From Flavobacteriales bacterium (GTDB lineage Bacteria > Bacteroidota > Bacteroidia > Flavobacteriales > Flavobacteriaceae): a DNA stretch of 14,220 bases. The stretch covers positions 1 to 14,220 of the forward strand of contig JALWYR010000190.1 in NCBI GenBank assembly GCA_027003085.1, written 5' to 3'. The position numbers and the translations under genes are program-made. The notes beneath the pieces are model-generated. The model was not told the DNA's origin, ran no database searches, and saw only the letters and a list, made by a program, of their open reading frames with translations. Within the stretch, counting starts at the first letter, position 1; each line of letters begins with the position of its first letter. Shown here in pieces: positions 1 through 7,090 of the stretch.

Positions 1-42
1 ATAAGAAATATTCGTCGGAGGGAAGCAAAATATTGTCGTGCG

Positions 43-212
43 TTCCGGCGCCCTGCGGTCGCCTCCACGGCTCCACAAGCCGGCGGCTTCCAAGGGCCGG
101 TGCCAAGGGCCGCGCCTTGTCTTGTTCCGCGGCTTCGGGAGCCGGCACGCTCCGCCTGTGGCTCCGCGTTTGTCTCCCTGCGCGGCTCCGCAAGCCCTCC
201 GGTCTTGCTCCG
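43..212 (+). repeat. GC-rich dispersed repeat R1, left copy
   Basis: This GC-rich, non-coding stretch is built from recurring words such as ggctccgc, cttcgg and cctgcgg. It aligns with the reverse complement of 9913-10085. The best block is 134-209 against 9919-9993, where long runs match (for example acgctccgcctg and ggctccgcaagccc) with only scattered substitutions. The match weakens after about 212 but related words continue to about 280. The open reading frames across it are low-complexity translations rich in Arg, Pro, Ala and Ser and are not credible genes. The outer boundary is uncertain because the window starts nearby. I cannot name the family. Confidence 0.7.
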
Positions 213-380
213 CGGGCTACGAAGCCCTTTGGCGCCTTTGCTACGCTCCGGCGCCGCCGGTCTTCTCCGCCTGCTCGTGAAACCTACGCTTCCCAAGACC
301 AACGCACAGGCCGCGCTTGTTTTCCCTCGCAATACGATTATTTTGAATAGCGGATGTTTAAAAAAATCTATATTTGGCCC
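213..380. other. Gene-free tail between repeat R1 and the lipoprotein gene
   Basis: The first part, to about 290, is GC-rich and looks like a decayed continuation of R1. After about 325 the composition falls abruptly to AT-rich. This is the downstream side of the minus-strand lipoprotein gene. A run of A residues at 360-366 (a T-run on the minus strand) lies shortly after its stop, but I see no convincing stem before it, so no terminator is called. No RNA gene or promoter is visible. Confidence 0.4.
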
Positions 381-893
381 TTAGGCATATCCATTGATAG
401 ATAAATTCGAATAAGAGCGGGTGGTCAAGTTTATCAATATGCTAAAATAGCAGTTTCCACCATCGGAAACCATAACCGGAACTGTTAACCAGACGCTATC
501 TGCCAGTGTTCCCGCCTTATTATCCGTTGGATCATAGCAGAAAAAATTTATCCAAACCAGTTTTTCTCCTTTTTCATTGATGTATGGAACATATTGACGT
601 TTTTTATTCTCCAACTGAATTTGCATTTGCGGATTTCCTTGTTGTTTCTCGTTGTTCTCTTTTACCGCTTTTTCCAATACTTTTTCTATTTCGATTAATT
701 CGGCGTCAGATAATGTAGCCGGGCGGGCATTTTCGGGAACCCAAGTCCATGATTTATCAAACGGAAGGATAACATAATCGGATTTGTTGAGCTTAAATTC
801 CACCGGAATTTTTTTTCGAACATGTTCCGGATGTTTTGCGGGTTGGTTACACGATATTACAATTACCAAAAAGAGAAAAAAAATCTTTTTCAT
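381..893 (-). CDS. Uncharacterised small lipoprotein, AT-rich gene
   Basis: This encodes 170 residues. The N-terminus MKKIFFLFLVIVISC is a lysine start, a hydrophobic core and a lipobox-like VISC ending at Cys15, so the product is predicted to be lipidated by signal peptidase II and held in an outer or inner membrane leaflet. The mature part has a charged helical stretch (about 60-85, rich in Glu, Lys and Asn) and a C-terminal beta-rich region with KLVWINFFCYDP (111-122) and a striking DGGNCYF (144-150) followed by alternating hydrophobic strands. No enzyme motif is recognised. The C-terminal DGGNCYF pattern resembles uncharacterised Bacteroidota lipoproteins as I remember them, but I cannot name a family. 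The gene stands alone between GC-rich repeats. It is clearly more AT-rich than the rest: 601-660 has 21 G+C of 60, against 39 of 60 at 3841-3900 in mdh. This suggests recent acquisition or different constraint. I found no consensus promoter. Confidence 0.8.
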   Translation of the reverse strand: MKKIFFLFLVIVISCNQPAKHPEHVRKKIPVEFKLNKSDYVILPFDKSWTWVPENARPATLSDAELIEIEKVLEKAVKENNEKQQGNPQMQIQLENKKRQYVPYINEKGEKLVWINFFCYDPTDNKAGTLADSVWLTVPVMVSDGGNCYFSILINLTTRSYSNLSINGYA

Positions 894-986
894 CGTGAAA
901 ATTTTGGTTTATCACTTCCACTCGGCATTATTCCATTTTCCCGGAAATTTATTACAAACAATATACGAAATTTTTTCCATATCAAT

Positions 987-1229
987 GCGCCAGCGGGCGC
1001 AGCGGTTACGGGCCGGCTGGGCGCCCGAGCATTTCCCCGCGGGCGGAGGCTGACAGCGGGAAGCCCCACGCACCGCGGCCCCGAAATGCCGGTGCGGGCA
1101 GCCGGCCCGTTTGAGCGGAGCACGCGGCGGCCGCCAAGTGAACGCCAGCGGGTGCAAAAGCGCTCCGCCGTCTTGAAGCAACCGCTGCTGCGTGAACTTG
1201 TGCGGCCGGGCGCCCCGGAAATAAAAAAA
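987..1229 (-). repeat. GC-rich element R2, left copy, abutting the sucD terminator
   Basis: Read on the minus strand from 1229, this element starts with the seven T residues of the sucD terminator. A 7-nt spacer follows, then gggcgcccgg. The same order and spacing occur on the plus strand at 9227-9250. Over the first 28 bases the two copies match at 24 positions. The next gap-free block, including gttc, gca and gttgcttca, still aligns. The far ends also agree: accgct and ctggcgc occur in both copies with equal spacing. The copies are 243 and 233 bp. The sequence is GC-rich and carries no plausible gene. The family is not one I can name. Confidence 0.7.
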
Positions 1230-1254
1230 GCCGCTTCCCCGAAAAGGAAACGGC
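1222..1254 (-). terminator. Intrinsic terminator of sucD
   Basis: On the minus strand a 9-position stem (1246-1254 with 1230-1238, one C-A mismatch) closes a short loop and is followed at once by seven T residues. It starts about 25 bases after the sucD stop codon. The T-tract is also the outer end of repeat R2. Confidence 0.85.
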
Positions 1255-1278
1255 CGGGATAACCTAAAAAACTTGAAT

Positions 1279-2154
1279 CTATTTACCCAAAACACGCGCT
1301 ACGGTCTGCCCGATTTCGGCCGGTGATTCAACCACCTCAACGCCGTGGGCGCGCAGGATTTCCATTTTGGCCTGTGCCGTATCGTTCTTGCCACCCACAA
1401 TGGCACCGGCGTGGCCCATAGTGCGGCCTTTGGGCGCGGTTTGTCCGGCAATGAATGCCACCACCGGTTTTTTGTTACCCGTTTCCTTGATGTATTTGGC
1501 CGCTTCGGCTTCCAAATTCCCGCCGATTTCGCCAATCATCACTATGGCATCGGTGTCGGGGTCGTTCATAAACATTTCCACGGCTTCCTTGGTGGTGGTG
1601 CCAATAACGGGGTCGCCGCCAATACCGATGGCGGTGGAAATACCCAGACCTTGTTTAACGACTTGGTCGGCAGCTTCATAGGTGAGCGTTCCCGACTTGG
1701 ACACCAAGCCGATACGTCCTTTTTTGAACACAAATCCGGGCATGATGCCCACTTTGGCTTCGCCGGGCGTAATCACGCCGGGACAGTTGGGACCCACCAA
1801 TCGCACGCCGCGCCGATCCACATAATCTTTGGCCTTGACCATATCGGCCACGGGGATGCCTTCGGTGATGGCCACAATAACGCCTATGCCGGCATCGGCG
1901 GCTTCCTTGATGGCATCGGCGGCAAAGGCCGGCGGAACAAAAATGATGGACACATTGGCACCGGTGGCATCCACGGCTTCCTTCACCGTGTTGAACACCG
2001 GACGGCCCAAATGGGTCATACCGCCTTTGCCGGGCGTAACACCGCCCACCACATTGGTTCCGTATTCGATCATTTGCCTGGCATGGAAGGTTCCTTCCGA
2101 ACCCGTAAATCCTTGCACAAGCACGCGGGAATTTTTATTGACAAGCACACTCAT
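1279..2154 (-). CDS. sucD: Succinyl-CoA synthetase (ADP/GDP-forming) alpha subunit
   Basis: SucD pairs with the SucC beta subunit to convert succinyl-CoA to succinate with formation of ATP or GTP in the cytoplasmic TCA cycle. The 291-residue length is normal for the family. The N-terminal CoA-binding Rossmann domain shows GFTGSEGTFH (15-24) and GGVTPGKGG (37-45). GPNCPG (121-126) and SKSGTLTYE (152-160) are family signatures. The phosphorylated active-site histidine is His248 in GHAGAI (248-252). All key motifs are intact. sucC is not in the window, so the subunits are encoded apart. The gene lies 86 bases after efp on the same strand, an adjacency I recall from other Bacteroidota. Because efp has its own terminator in that gap, sucD is probably transcribed from a separate start or by read-through. 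I see no consensus TAnnTTTG in the gap. Confidence 0.97.
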   Translation of the reverse strand: MSVLVNKNSRVLVQGFTGSEGTFHARQMIEYGTNVVGGVTPGKGGMTHLGRPVFNTVKEAVDATGANVSIIFVPPAFAADAIKEAADAGIGVIVAITEGIPVADMVKAKDYVDRRGVRLVGPNCPGVITPGEAKVGIMPGFVFKKGRIGLVSKSGTLTYEAADQVVKQGLGISTAIGIGGDPVIGTTTKEAVEMFMNDPDTDAIVMIGEIGGNLEAEAAKYIKETGNKKPVVAFIAGQTAPKGRTMGHAGAIVGGKNDTAQAKMEILRAHGVEVVESPAEIGQTVARVLGK

Positions 2155-2190
2155 CGTCGGTTTCTTTTTTGAATTTCGACGCTAAATATC

Positions 2191-2221
2191 CAAAAAAAAT
2201 GCCCGCACAAGGCAGGCATTT
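2191..2221 (-). terminator. Intrinsic terminator of efp
   Basis: On the minus strand a 10-position stem with one mismatch (2212-2221 with 2197-2206, core aaatgcc/ggcattt) and a 5-nt loop runs into a tract of eight T residues. It lies about 20 bases after the efp stop and before the sucD start, which argues against simple efp-sucD co-transcription. Confidence 0.85.
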
Positions 2222-2240
2222 ATCAGTTTTTCGTCTTTTT

Positions 2241-2807
2241 TTACTCCTTGACGCGTTCCATATATTCGCCGGTCATGGTGTTTACCTTGATTTTGTCGCC
2301 TTCGTTGATAAAGAGCGGCACTTTGACTTCGGCACCGGTTTCCACGGTGGCCGGCTTGGTGGCGTTGGTGGCCGTGTTGCCTTTAACGCCCGGTTCGGTG
2401 TGGGTTACTTCCAGCACCACGCTGGCGGGCATTTCCAAAGTGAGCGGCGTGTTGTCGTCGGCTTTGATCAGAATGGTAACTTCTTCACCCTCTTTCAAAA
2501 ATTGCGGAGCATCGATGGCGCTTTCGGGCAGGTCGATTTGTTCGAATGTTTCGTTATCCATAAAATGATAACGTTCGCCATCGGTATAAAGGTATTGAAA
2601 TTTACGGGTTTCCACGCGCACATCTTCGATTTTGTGCCCGGCCGGGATGGTCAAATCCAGCACACGTCCGGTGGTCAAACTTTTGATTTTGGTGCGCACA
2701 AAAGCAGGCCCTTTGCCGGGTTTTACATGCAAAAACTCGACGATTTTGTAAATATCATTGTTGTGCCGGATGCACAGTCCTTTACGAATGTCGGAAGTGG
2801 ATGCCAT
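2241..2807 (-). CDS. efp: Translation elongation factor P
   Basis: EF-P binds between the ribosomal P and E sites and relieves stalling at consecutive prolines. The 188-residue length is standard. The N-terminal KOW-like domain (about 1-63) carries the tip loop KPGKGPAF (29-36), with Lys32 in the position that is post-translationally modified or at least functionally critical in other bacteria. The two OB-type domains follow (about 67-127 and 130-186). The C-terminal signature VKVPLFINEGDKIKVNT lies at 162-178. No EpmA/EpmB-type or EarP-type modification enzyme is in the window, so the state of Lys32 is unknown. The start MASTSDIRKG is supported by a TAACTTTG promoter element ending 23 bases upstream, giving a very short leader. 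sucD follows after a terminator. Confidence 0.97.
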   Translation of the reverse strand: MASTSDIRKGLCIRHNNDIYKIVEFLHVKPGKGPAFVRTKIKSLTTGRVLDLTIPAGHKIEDVRVETRKFQYLYTDGERYHFMDNETFEQIDLPESAIDAPQFLKEGEEVTILIKADDNTPLTLEMPASVVLEVTHTEPGVKGNTATNATKPATVETGAEVKVPLFINEGDKIKVNTMTGEYMERVKE

Positions 2808-2829
2808 AGGAAAATTTTTGGTGTTGGCA

Positions 2830-2837
2830 CAAAGTTA
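2830..2837 (-). promoter_or_regulatory. Bacteroidota-type -7 element for efp
   Basis: The minus strand reads TAACTTTG here, an exact match to the Bacteroidota TAnnTTTG -7 consensus, preceded by a T-run. I see no clear TTTG at the -33 position. The predicted transcript starts about 15 bases before the efp ATG. Confidence 0.6.
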
Positions 2838-3154
2838 AAAAAAAATAGCCGGAATGAAGGCAGGCGATTTTGCCGGAGTTCTTTGCGTTGGTTTTGAGCG
2901 GGCGAATGGCTTCGTATTTACGCTATTTTCAAAAAATCTCCTCGACGTTCAAAAAGTAAACCAATCTTGCTACTACTTTACATGCACAACATGTTGATTG
3001 CCGGCCCATACGAAGGTCCGGGAACAAACCTTACAGAGGAAAACCCGCCATTCGTGCCTTTTCCCCTTTCATCCCGACCCGAAAATTTAAAAACTGACAT
3101 CAAACATTAAAACTTACTTTTACATGGACTATTTTTAAGCAAAATTCATCCGTT
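2838..3154. other. Divergent efp-mdh intergenic region
   Basis: This is the spacer between divergently transcribed efp and mdh. It must contain the mdh promoter. The nearest candidates on the plus strand are TACTTTTA at about 3115-3122 and tattttta at about 3130, each one base off the TAnnTTTG consensus, so neither is called firmly. A 10-bp palindrome caacatgttg lies at 2987-2996. I see no small ORF, RNA gene, riboswitch or terminator. Confidence 0.4.
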
Positions 3155-4096
3155 ATGAGCAAAAAAGTAACCGTCATCGGAGCCGGTAACGTGGGCGCTA
3201 CGGTTGCCAACGTGTTGGCCGGCAAAAACATAGTGGGAGACATCGTGCTCCTGGACATCAAACCCGGATTGGCCGAAGGCAAGGCGCTGGACATTTGGGA
3301 ATCCTCCCACATCAACTACTTCGACACCCGCGTCCACGGCTATACCGACGACTATTCCAAAACCGCCAATTCCGACGTGGTGGTCATCACCTCCGGTCTA
3401 CCCCGCAAGCCCGGCATGAGCCGCGACGACCTCATCGGCACCAACGCCAAAATCGTTAAATCCGTGGCCGAAAAGGCCTACGAATATTCGCCCGATGCCA
3501 TCTACATCATCGTTTCCAACCCCTTGGACGTGATGACCTACACGGCCTATCTGACCACAGGCCTGCCGCGTGAACGTGTGTTCGGTATGGCCGGCGTGCT
3601 CGACACCGGACGTTTCGAAGCATTTATCGCCGAAGCCTTGCACGTGTCGCCCAAAGACGTTACGGCCCTGCTTATGGGTGGGCACGGCGACACCATGGTT
3701 CCCCTGCCCCGCTACACCACCGTGGCCGGTATTCCGCTGACCGAACTCATGGACGCCGACACCATCCAACGACTGGTGGAACGCACCCAAAAAGGCGGTG
3801 GCGAAATCGTCAAACTCCTGGGCACTTCCGCATGGTATGCCCCCGGCGCCGCCGTGGCACAAATGGTGGAAGCCGTGATCGTGGACTCCCATCGCGTTAT
3901 GCCCGTATGCGTGATGCTCGACGGCGAATACGGCCTCAAAGACGTGGCCCTGGGCGTGCCGGTCAAACTGGGACAAAACGGCGTGGAACAAATTATCGAA
4001 GTGGATTTGAATGACGAAGAGAAAAAACTCCTGCACCGTTCCTACGAACACGTGCGCGAAGTGATGCAAGTTCTCGACGATTTAAAATTGTTCTAA
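3155..4096 (+). CDS. mdh: Malate dehydrogenase, LDH-like type
   Basis: This enzyme interconverts malate and oxaloacetate with NAD in the TCA cycle. It has 313 residues, as expected for the LDH-like bacterial malate dehydrogenases. The N-terminal Rossmann fold has GAGNVG (9-14), and Asp34 ends the second strand, which favours NAD over NADP. The substrate loop SGLPRKPGMSRDDL (80-93) supplies Arg84 and Arg90. Arg at the first of these positions, rather than Gln, marks malate rather than lactate dehydrogenase. VSNPLDVMT (120-128) holds Asn122. Asp150 and Arg153 in GVLDTGRF, and His177 in GGHGDTMVP, complete the relay. Nothing is missing. It is a single-gene unit, divergent from efp and closed by a strong terminator. 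Confidence 0.96.
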   Translation: MSKKVTVIGAGNVGATVANVLAGKNIVGDIVLLDIKPGLAEGKALDIWESSHINYFDTRVHGYTDDYSKTANSDVVVITSGLPRKPGMSRDDLIGTNAKIVKSVAEKAYEYSPDAIYIIVSNPLDVMTYTAYLTTGLPRERVFGMAGVLDTGRFEAFIAEALHVSPKDVTALLMGGHGDTMVPLPRYTTVAGIPLTELMDADTIQRLVERTQKGGGEIVKLLGTSAWYAPGAAVAQMVEAVIVDSHRVMPVCVMLDGEYGLKDVALGVPVKLGQNGVEQIIEVDLNDEEKKLLHRSYEHVREVMQVLDDLKLF

Positions 4097-4125
4097 CTCC
4101 GGTTTTCCTACGGGTTAACCCTGTG

Positions 4126-4156
4126 TCCCGGGTGGCCTTGGCTACCCGGGATTTTT
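4126..4156 (+). terminator. Intrinsic terminator of mdh
   Basis: The perfect 8-bp stem tcccgggt/acccggga (4126-4133 with 4144-4151) can be extended inward through the ggcc/ggct pairs and is followed by five T residues. It lies 30 bases after the mdh stop and separates mdh from the receptor operon. Confidence 0.9.
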
Positions 4157-4204
4157 GTCGAAACAAAGCCTTGGGAAATAATATTCATACCCTTACCTCC
4201 ACTC

Positions 4205-4236
4205 GATGTTTTTCCCTATTTTTGTCCAAAAACATC
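4205..4236 (+). promoter_or_regulatory. Promoter of the receptor operon enclosed by an operator-like inverted repeat
   Basis: TATTTTTG at 4217-4224 is an exact TAnnTTTG -7 element, 40 bases before the receptor ATG. It lies inside the 14-nt centre of a perfect 9-bp inverted repeat, gatgttttt (4205-4213) and aaaaacatc (4228-4236). A dimeric regulator bound here would cover the -7 element and start site. The repeat could instead form a 5' leader hairpin only if transcription began upstream of 4205. The promoter call is fairly secure. The operator role is inference. Confidence 0.55.
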
Positions 4237-4264
4237 ACTAACGAAATTAAATTTTTAAACTCCA

Positions 4265-7069
4265 ATGAAAAAACTCCGATTTTTATTCCTGCTCCTATTT
4301 CCACTGGGAATTTATGCGCAAAATACCGGTAGCATCCAAGGAACGGTCAAGGATGCCCAAACCGGCCAAGCCCTGTCGGGTGTGGAAGTCCGGCTCAAAC
4401 AAGGCCCGCAATCCGTCCATACCGACGAACAAGGCCGGTTCGTGCTGGATCAAGTGCCTGCCGGTATGAATCAAGTGGTATTCAATGCCGATGGCTATGC
4501 TTCTTTTGAAGTCCAAGCCAATGTTCAGGCCGGTCAAAGCTTGGACCTGGGTGTTATCGAACTATGGCCCAGCACCGGCCCTGCCGACGACCTGGGTGTT
4601 ATTACGCTCAGCGACCAGGATTTGCAAACCGACGAAGAATCCGCCGAAAATGTTTCCGGGCTCTTGCATTCGGGCATGGATGCCTTCCAACGGGCGGCAT
4701 CTTTCCAATTCGGCAATGCCCGGTTCAGCATGCGCGGCCTCGACGCCCGCTACTCTACTGTTTATTTCAACGGCATACCGATGAATCAACTCTACGACGG
4801 CCGCCCGCAATGGTCGGCTTGGGGCGGATTGAACGATGTGCTGCGCGCCCGCGAAATGTATCCCAACCTGATAGCTAACGACTATGGTATAGGCGGTTTT
4901 TTGGGCGGCGTAAACTACAACGTTAAGGCCTCCGACATTCGCAAAACCACCAAAGTATCCTACGCCATCACCAACCGAAGCTATCGCCACCGGCTGATGG
5001 CCTCCTATGCCAGTGGGATGCAAAAAAACGGTTGGGCTTACGCTTTCCTGGTTTCGGCGCGCTACGCCCGGCAGGGTTATTTCCCGGGCACTTTCTATGA
5101 CGCCAAAAGTCTGTTTGCCGCCGTGGAAAAACGCTTGAACAAAAAACACAGTTTGAACCTTACCGTGTTTGCCACACCCAACAAACGCGGAAAATCATCG
5201 CCCAACACCGCCGAAGTTTACGACATCAAAGGCAAGCGCTACAATGCCTATTGGGGTTTGCAGGACGGGAAAACCCGTAATGCACGCGTCAAAAAACTCT
5301 GTGCGCCCACGATAATGCTTACACATAACTGGCAAATCGATATGAATTCCTCGCTGGAAACTTCCGTGGCCGCGGGCAAACTCAAAACCGCCAACAGCCG
5401 CATTGGCTACTACAATGCCAACAATCCCGACCCTACCTATTATCGCTACCTGCCCAGCTATTGGCTCTCGCGCGACGACCTGCCCGAAGCGGCCAACCAC
5501 TATGTGGATTTCCTCCAATACGGACAAATCGATTGGGACGCCCTCTATGCGGCCAACCGCTCCAACACGGCCGACGACGGCAGCGCCCGTTACTACCTCT
5601 ACGACGATGTTACCGACGATAAATTACTGCATTTCAATACCAACTACAACCGCCGTTTTTCCGATAAATTCACTTTCAACGCCGCTTTCAATGCCAAGGC
5701 GTTCAGCTCCGAAGGATTTGCCAAGATGAACGATTTGCTCGGCGCCGGCTTTTTCTACGACAAAAACCCCTATGCCGACCCGGGATTCGAAGACAACGAC
5801 CTGAACAATCCCAACCGTAAGGTAACCGAAGACGATAAATTTTCCTACAACTACCTGATCAACGGATTCAAATGGAACGGTTTTGTCCAAGGACAATATT
5901 TCTCCCGTTCGCTCGACCTTTACGGTGCTTTGGCCTTCGGCCAAACGGCCTACCAACGCGACGGACTCTACAAAAATCCGCTCTTTGCCGACTCCTACGG
6001 CAAATCGAACTACTTGCGCTTTAACGAATATGCCATCAAAGCCGGCGCTTTGTTCAAACTAAGCGGCCGCCACCTGATTGCCACCAATCTGCTAATCCAA
6101 TCCAAAGCTCCCGACCTGAAAAACGTGTTCTACAATGCACGCGTAAGCAACGACCCCACCCCGGGCATTGCGCCCGAACAACTGGGTGGTTTTGATATTT
6201 CCTATATCTATCGTTCGCCCTACCTCAAAACCCGGCTGACGGCCTACGTAACCCAATCGCAAAACTATACCGAAATTCAACGCTTCTTTGCCGAAGGCAT
6301 TTCGCTCAATGGCGTGCAAGGCATTCCGTCCAACATCAACGGAAACGCCTTTTTCCTGACCCAAATCGTTACGGGCGAAGCCCGCTACTACGAAGGATTG
6401 GAATTCGGGCTCGAAGCCCAGCTGAGCCCGTCTTGGAAAGCCACCGCAGCAGCAGCCGTAGGTCGTCATATTTATGCCGGAAATCCCGACGTTTATGTGG
6501 CTTCCGATTTGTTCAACGCCACCTACTTGGGCAAAAGCTACCTGAGCGGCTACCGCTTGGCCAACGGTCCGCAGCAAGCGTATAGCGTGGGGCTGGAATA
6601 CCGCAGTCCGCATTACTGGTTTGCAGGAATCAACCTGAACTATTTCAATCAAAACTACATCGGTGTAAGTCCCATCCTCCGCACTTCGCGCTTCTATACC
6701 GACCCCAATCTGAACGAACCCTACGGCGAAATTCAAGATTACCGCGGGCACGACAATTGGGACATTCCCGCCGTCAACGGAGAAATCCTCAATGATTTGC
6801 TCCGCCAGGAAAAACTCGCCTCGGCCTTCCACGTGAACTTCATTGGTGGAAAATCCTGGAAAGTGAACAAATACTACATCGGACTTTTCGTGCTGGCCAA
6901 TAACTTGCTCGACGACATCACGCCCACGGGCGGCTTCGAACAGTCGCGCAAAGCCAGCTATCCCGAATTGTATGTGGACAAAAAAATCAATCCCGTTCCG
7001 GTGTTCGGTAACAAATACTGGATGAGCTACGGACGCAACTATTTTGTTATGCTCAGCATTCGTATGTAA
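4265..7069 (+). CDS. TonB-dependent outer-membrane receptor with carboxypeptidase-regulatory-like domain
   Basis: This 934-residue protein has a Sec signal peptide (MKKLRFLFLLLFPLGIYA, cut near Ala18). A CarboxypepD-regulatory-like beta-sandwich follows (about 22-98, GSIQGTVKDAQTGQALSGVEV, with DEQGRFVLDQVPAG). Next come a plug domain (about 105-222, with RFSMRGLDARYSTVYFNGIPMN at 153-174) and a long beta-barrel of alternating aromatic strands to the C-terminus (GRNYFVMLSIRM). It would import a ligand across the outer membrane using TonB-ExbBD energy. Domain order and length are typical of Bacteroidota receptors. The substrate cannot be read. The barrel ends in Met rather than the usual Phe or Trp, although aromatic residues lie a few positions earlier. 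It has its own promoter with an inverted repeat, and the lipoprotein gene starts 21 bases after its stop, so the two are very likely co-transcribed. No SusD homologue is present. Confidence 0.92.
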   Translation: MKKLRFLFLLLFPLGIYAQNTGSIQGTVKDAQTGQALSGVEVRLKQGPQSVHTDEQGRFVLDQVPAGMNQVVFNADGYASFEVQANVQAGQSLDLGVIELWPSTGPADDLGVITLSDQDLQTDEESAENVSGLLHSGMDAFQRAASFQFGNARFSMRGLDARYSTVYFNGIPMNQLYDGRPQWSAWGGLNDVLRAREMYPNLIANDYGIGGFLGGVNYNVKASDIRKTTKVSYAITNRSYRHRLMASYASGMQKNGWAYAFLVSARYARQGYFPGTFYDAKSLFAAVEKRLNKKHSLNLTVFATPNKRGKSSPNTAEVYDIKGKRYNAYWGLQDGKTRNARVKKLCAPTIMLTHNWQIDMNSSLETSVAAGKLKTANSRIGYYNANNPDPTYYRYLPSYWLSRDDLPEAANHYVDFLQYGQIDWDALYAANRSNTADDGSARYYLYDDVTDDKLLHFNTNYNRRFSDKFTFNAAFNAKAFSSEGFAKMNDLLGAGFFYDKNPYADPGFEDNDLNNPNRKVTEDDKFSYNYLINGFKWNGFVQGQYFSRSLDLYGALAFGQTAYQRDGLYKNPLFADSYGKSNYLRFNEYAIKAGALFKLSGRHLIATNLLIQSKAPDLKNVFYNARVSNDPTPGIAPEQLGGFDISYIYRSPYLKTRLTAYVTQSQNYTEIQRFFAEGISLNGVQGIPSNINGNAFFLTQIVTGEARYYEGLEFGLEAQLSPSWKATAAAAVGRHIYAGNPDVYVASDLFNATYLGKSYLSGYRLANGPQQAYSVGLEYRSPHYWFAGINLNYFNQNYIGVSPILRTSRFYTDPNLNEPYGEIQDYRGHDNWDIPAVNGEILNDLLRQEKLASAFHVNFIGGKSWKVNKYYIGLFVLANNLLDDITPTGGFEQSRKASYPELYVDKKINPVPVFGNKYWMSYGRNYFVMLSIRM

Positions 7070-7090
7070 AACCTTTAATCAACCAAGCAA

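Noticed and set aside
33..384. Three overlapping plus-strand frames in the left repeat
   Set aside because: All are translations of the GC-rich repeat R1 in different frames. Two frames of the inverted copy give similar peptides, which shows DNA-level repetition rather than a protein family.
1345..2172. A 275-codon open frame on the plus strand
   Set aside because: It is the antisense shadow of sucD, His- and Gly-rich, with no recognisable domain.
2987..2996. Palindrome caacatgttg in the efp-mdh spacer as an operator
   Set aside because: It is only 10 bp, far from both starts and not placed relative to a recognisable promoter, so chance is a sufficient explanation.
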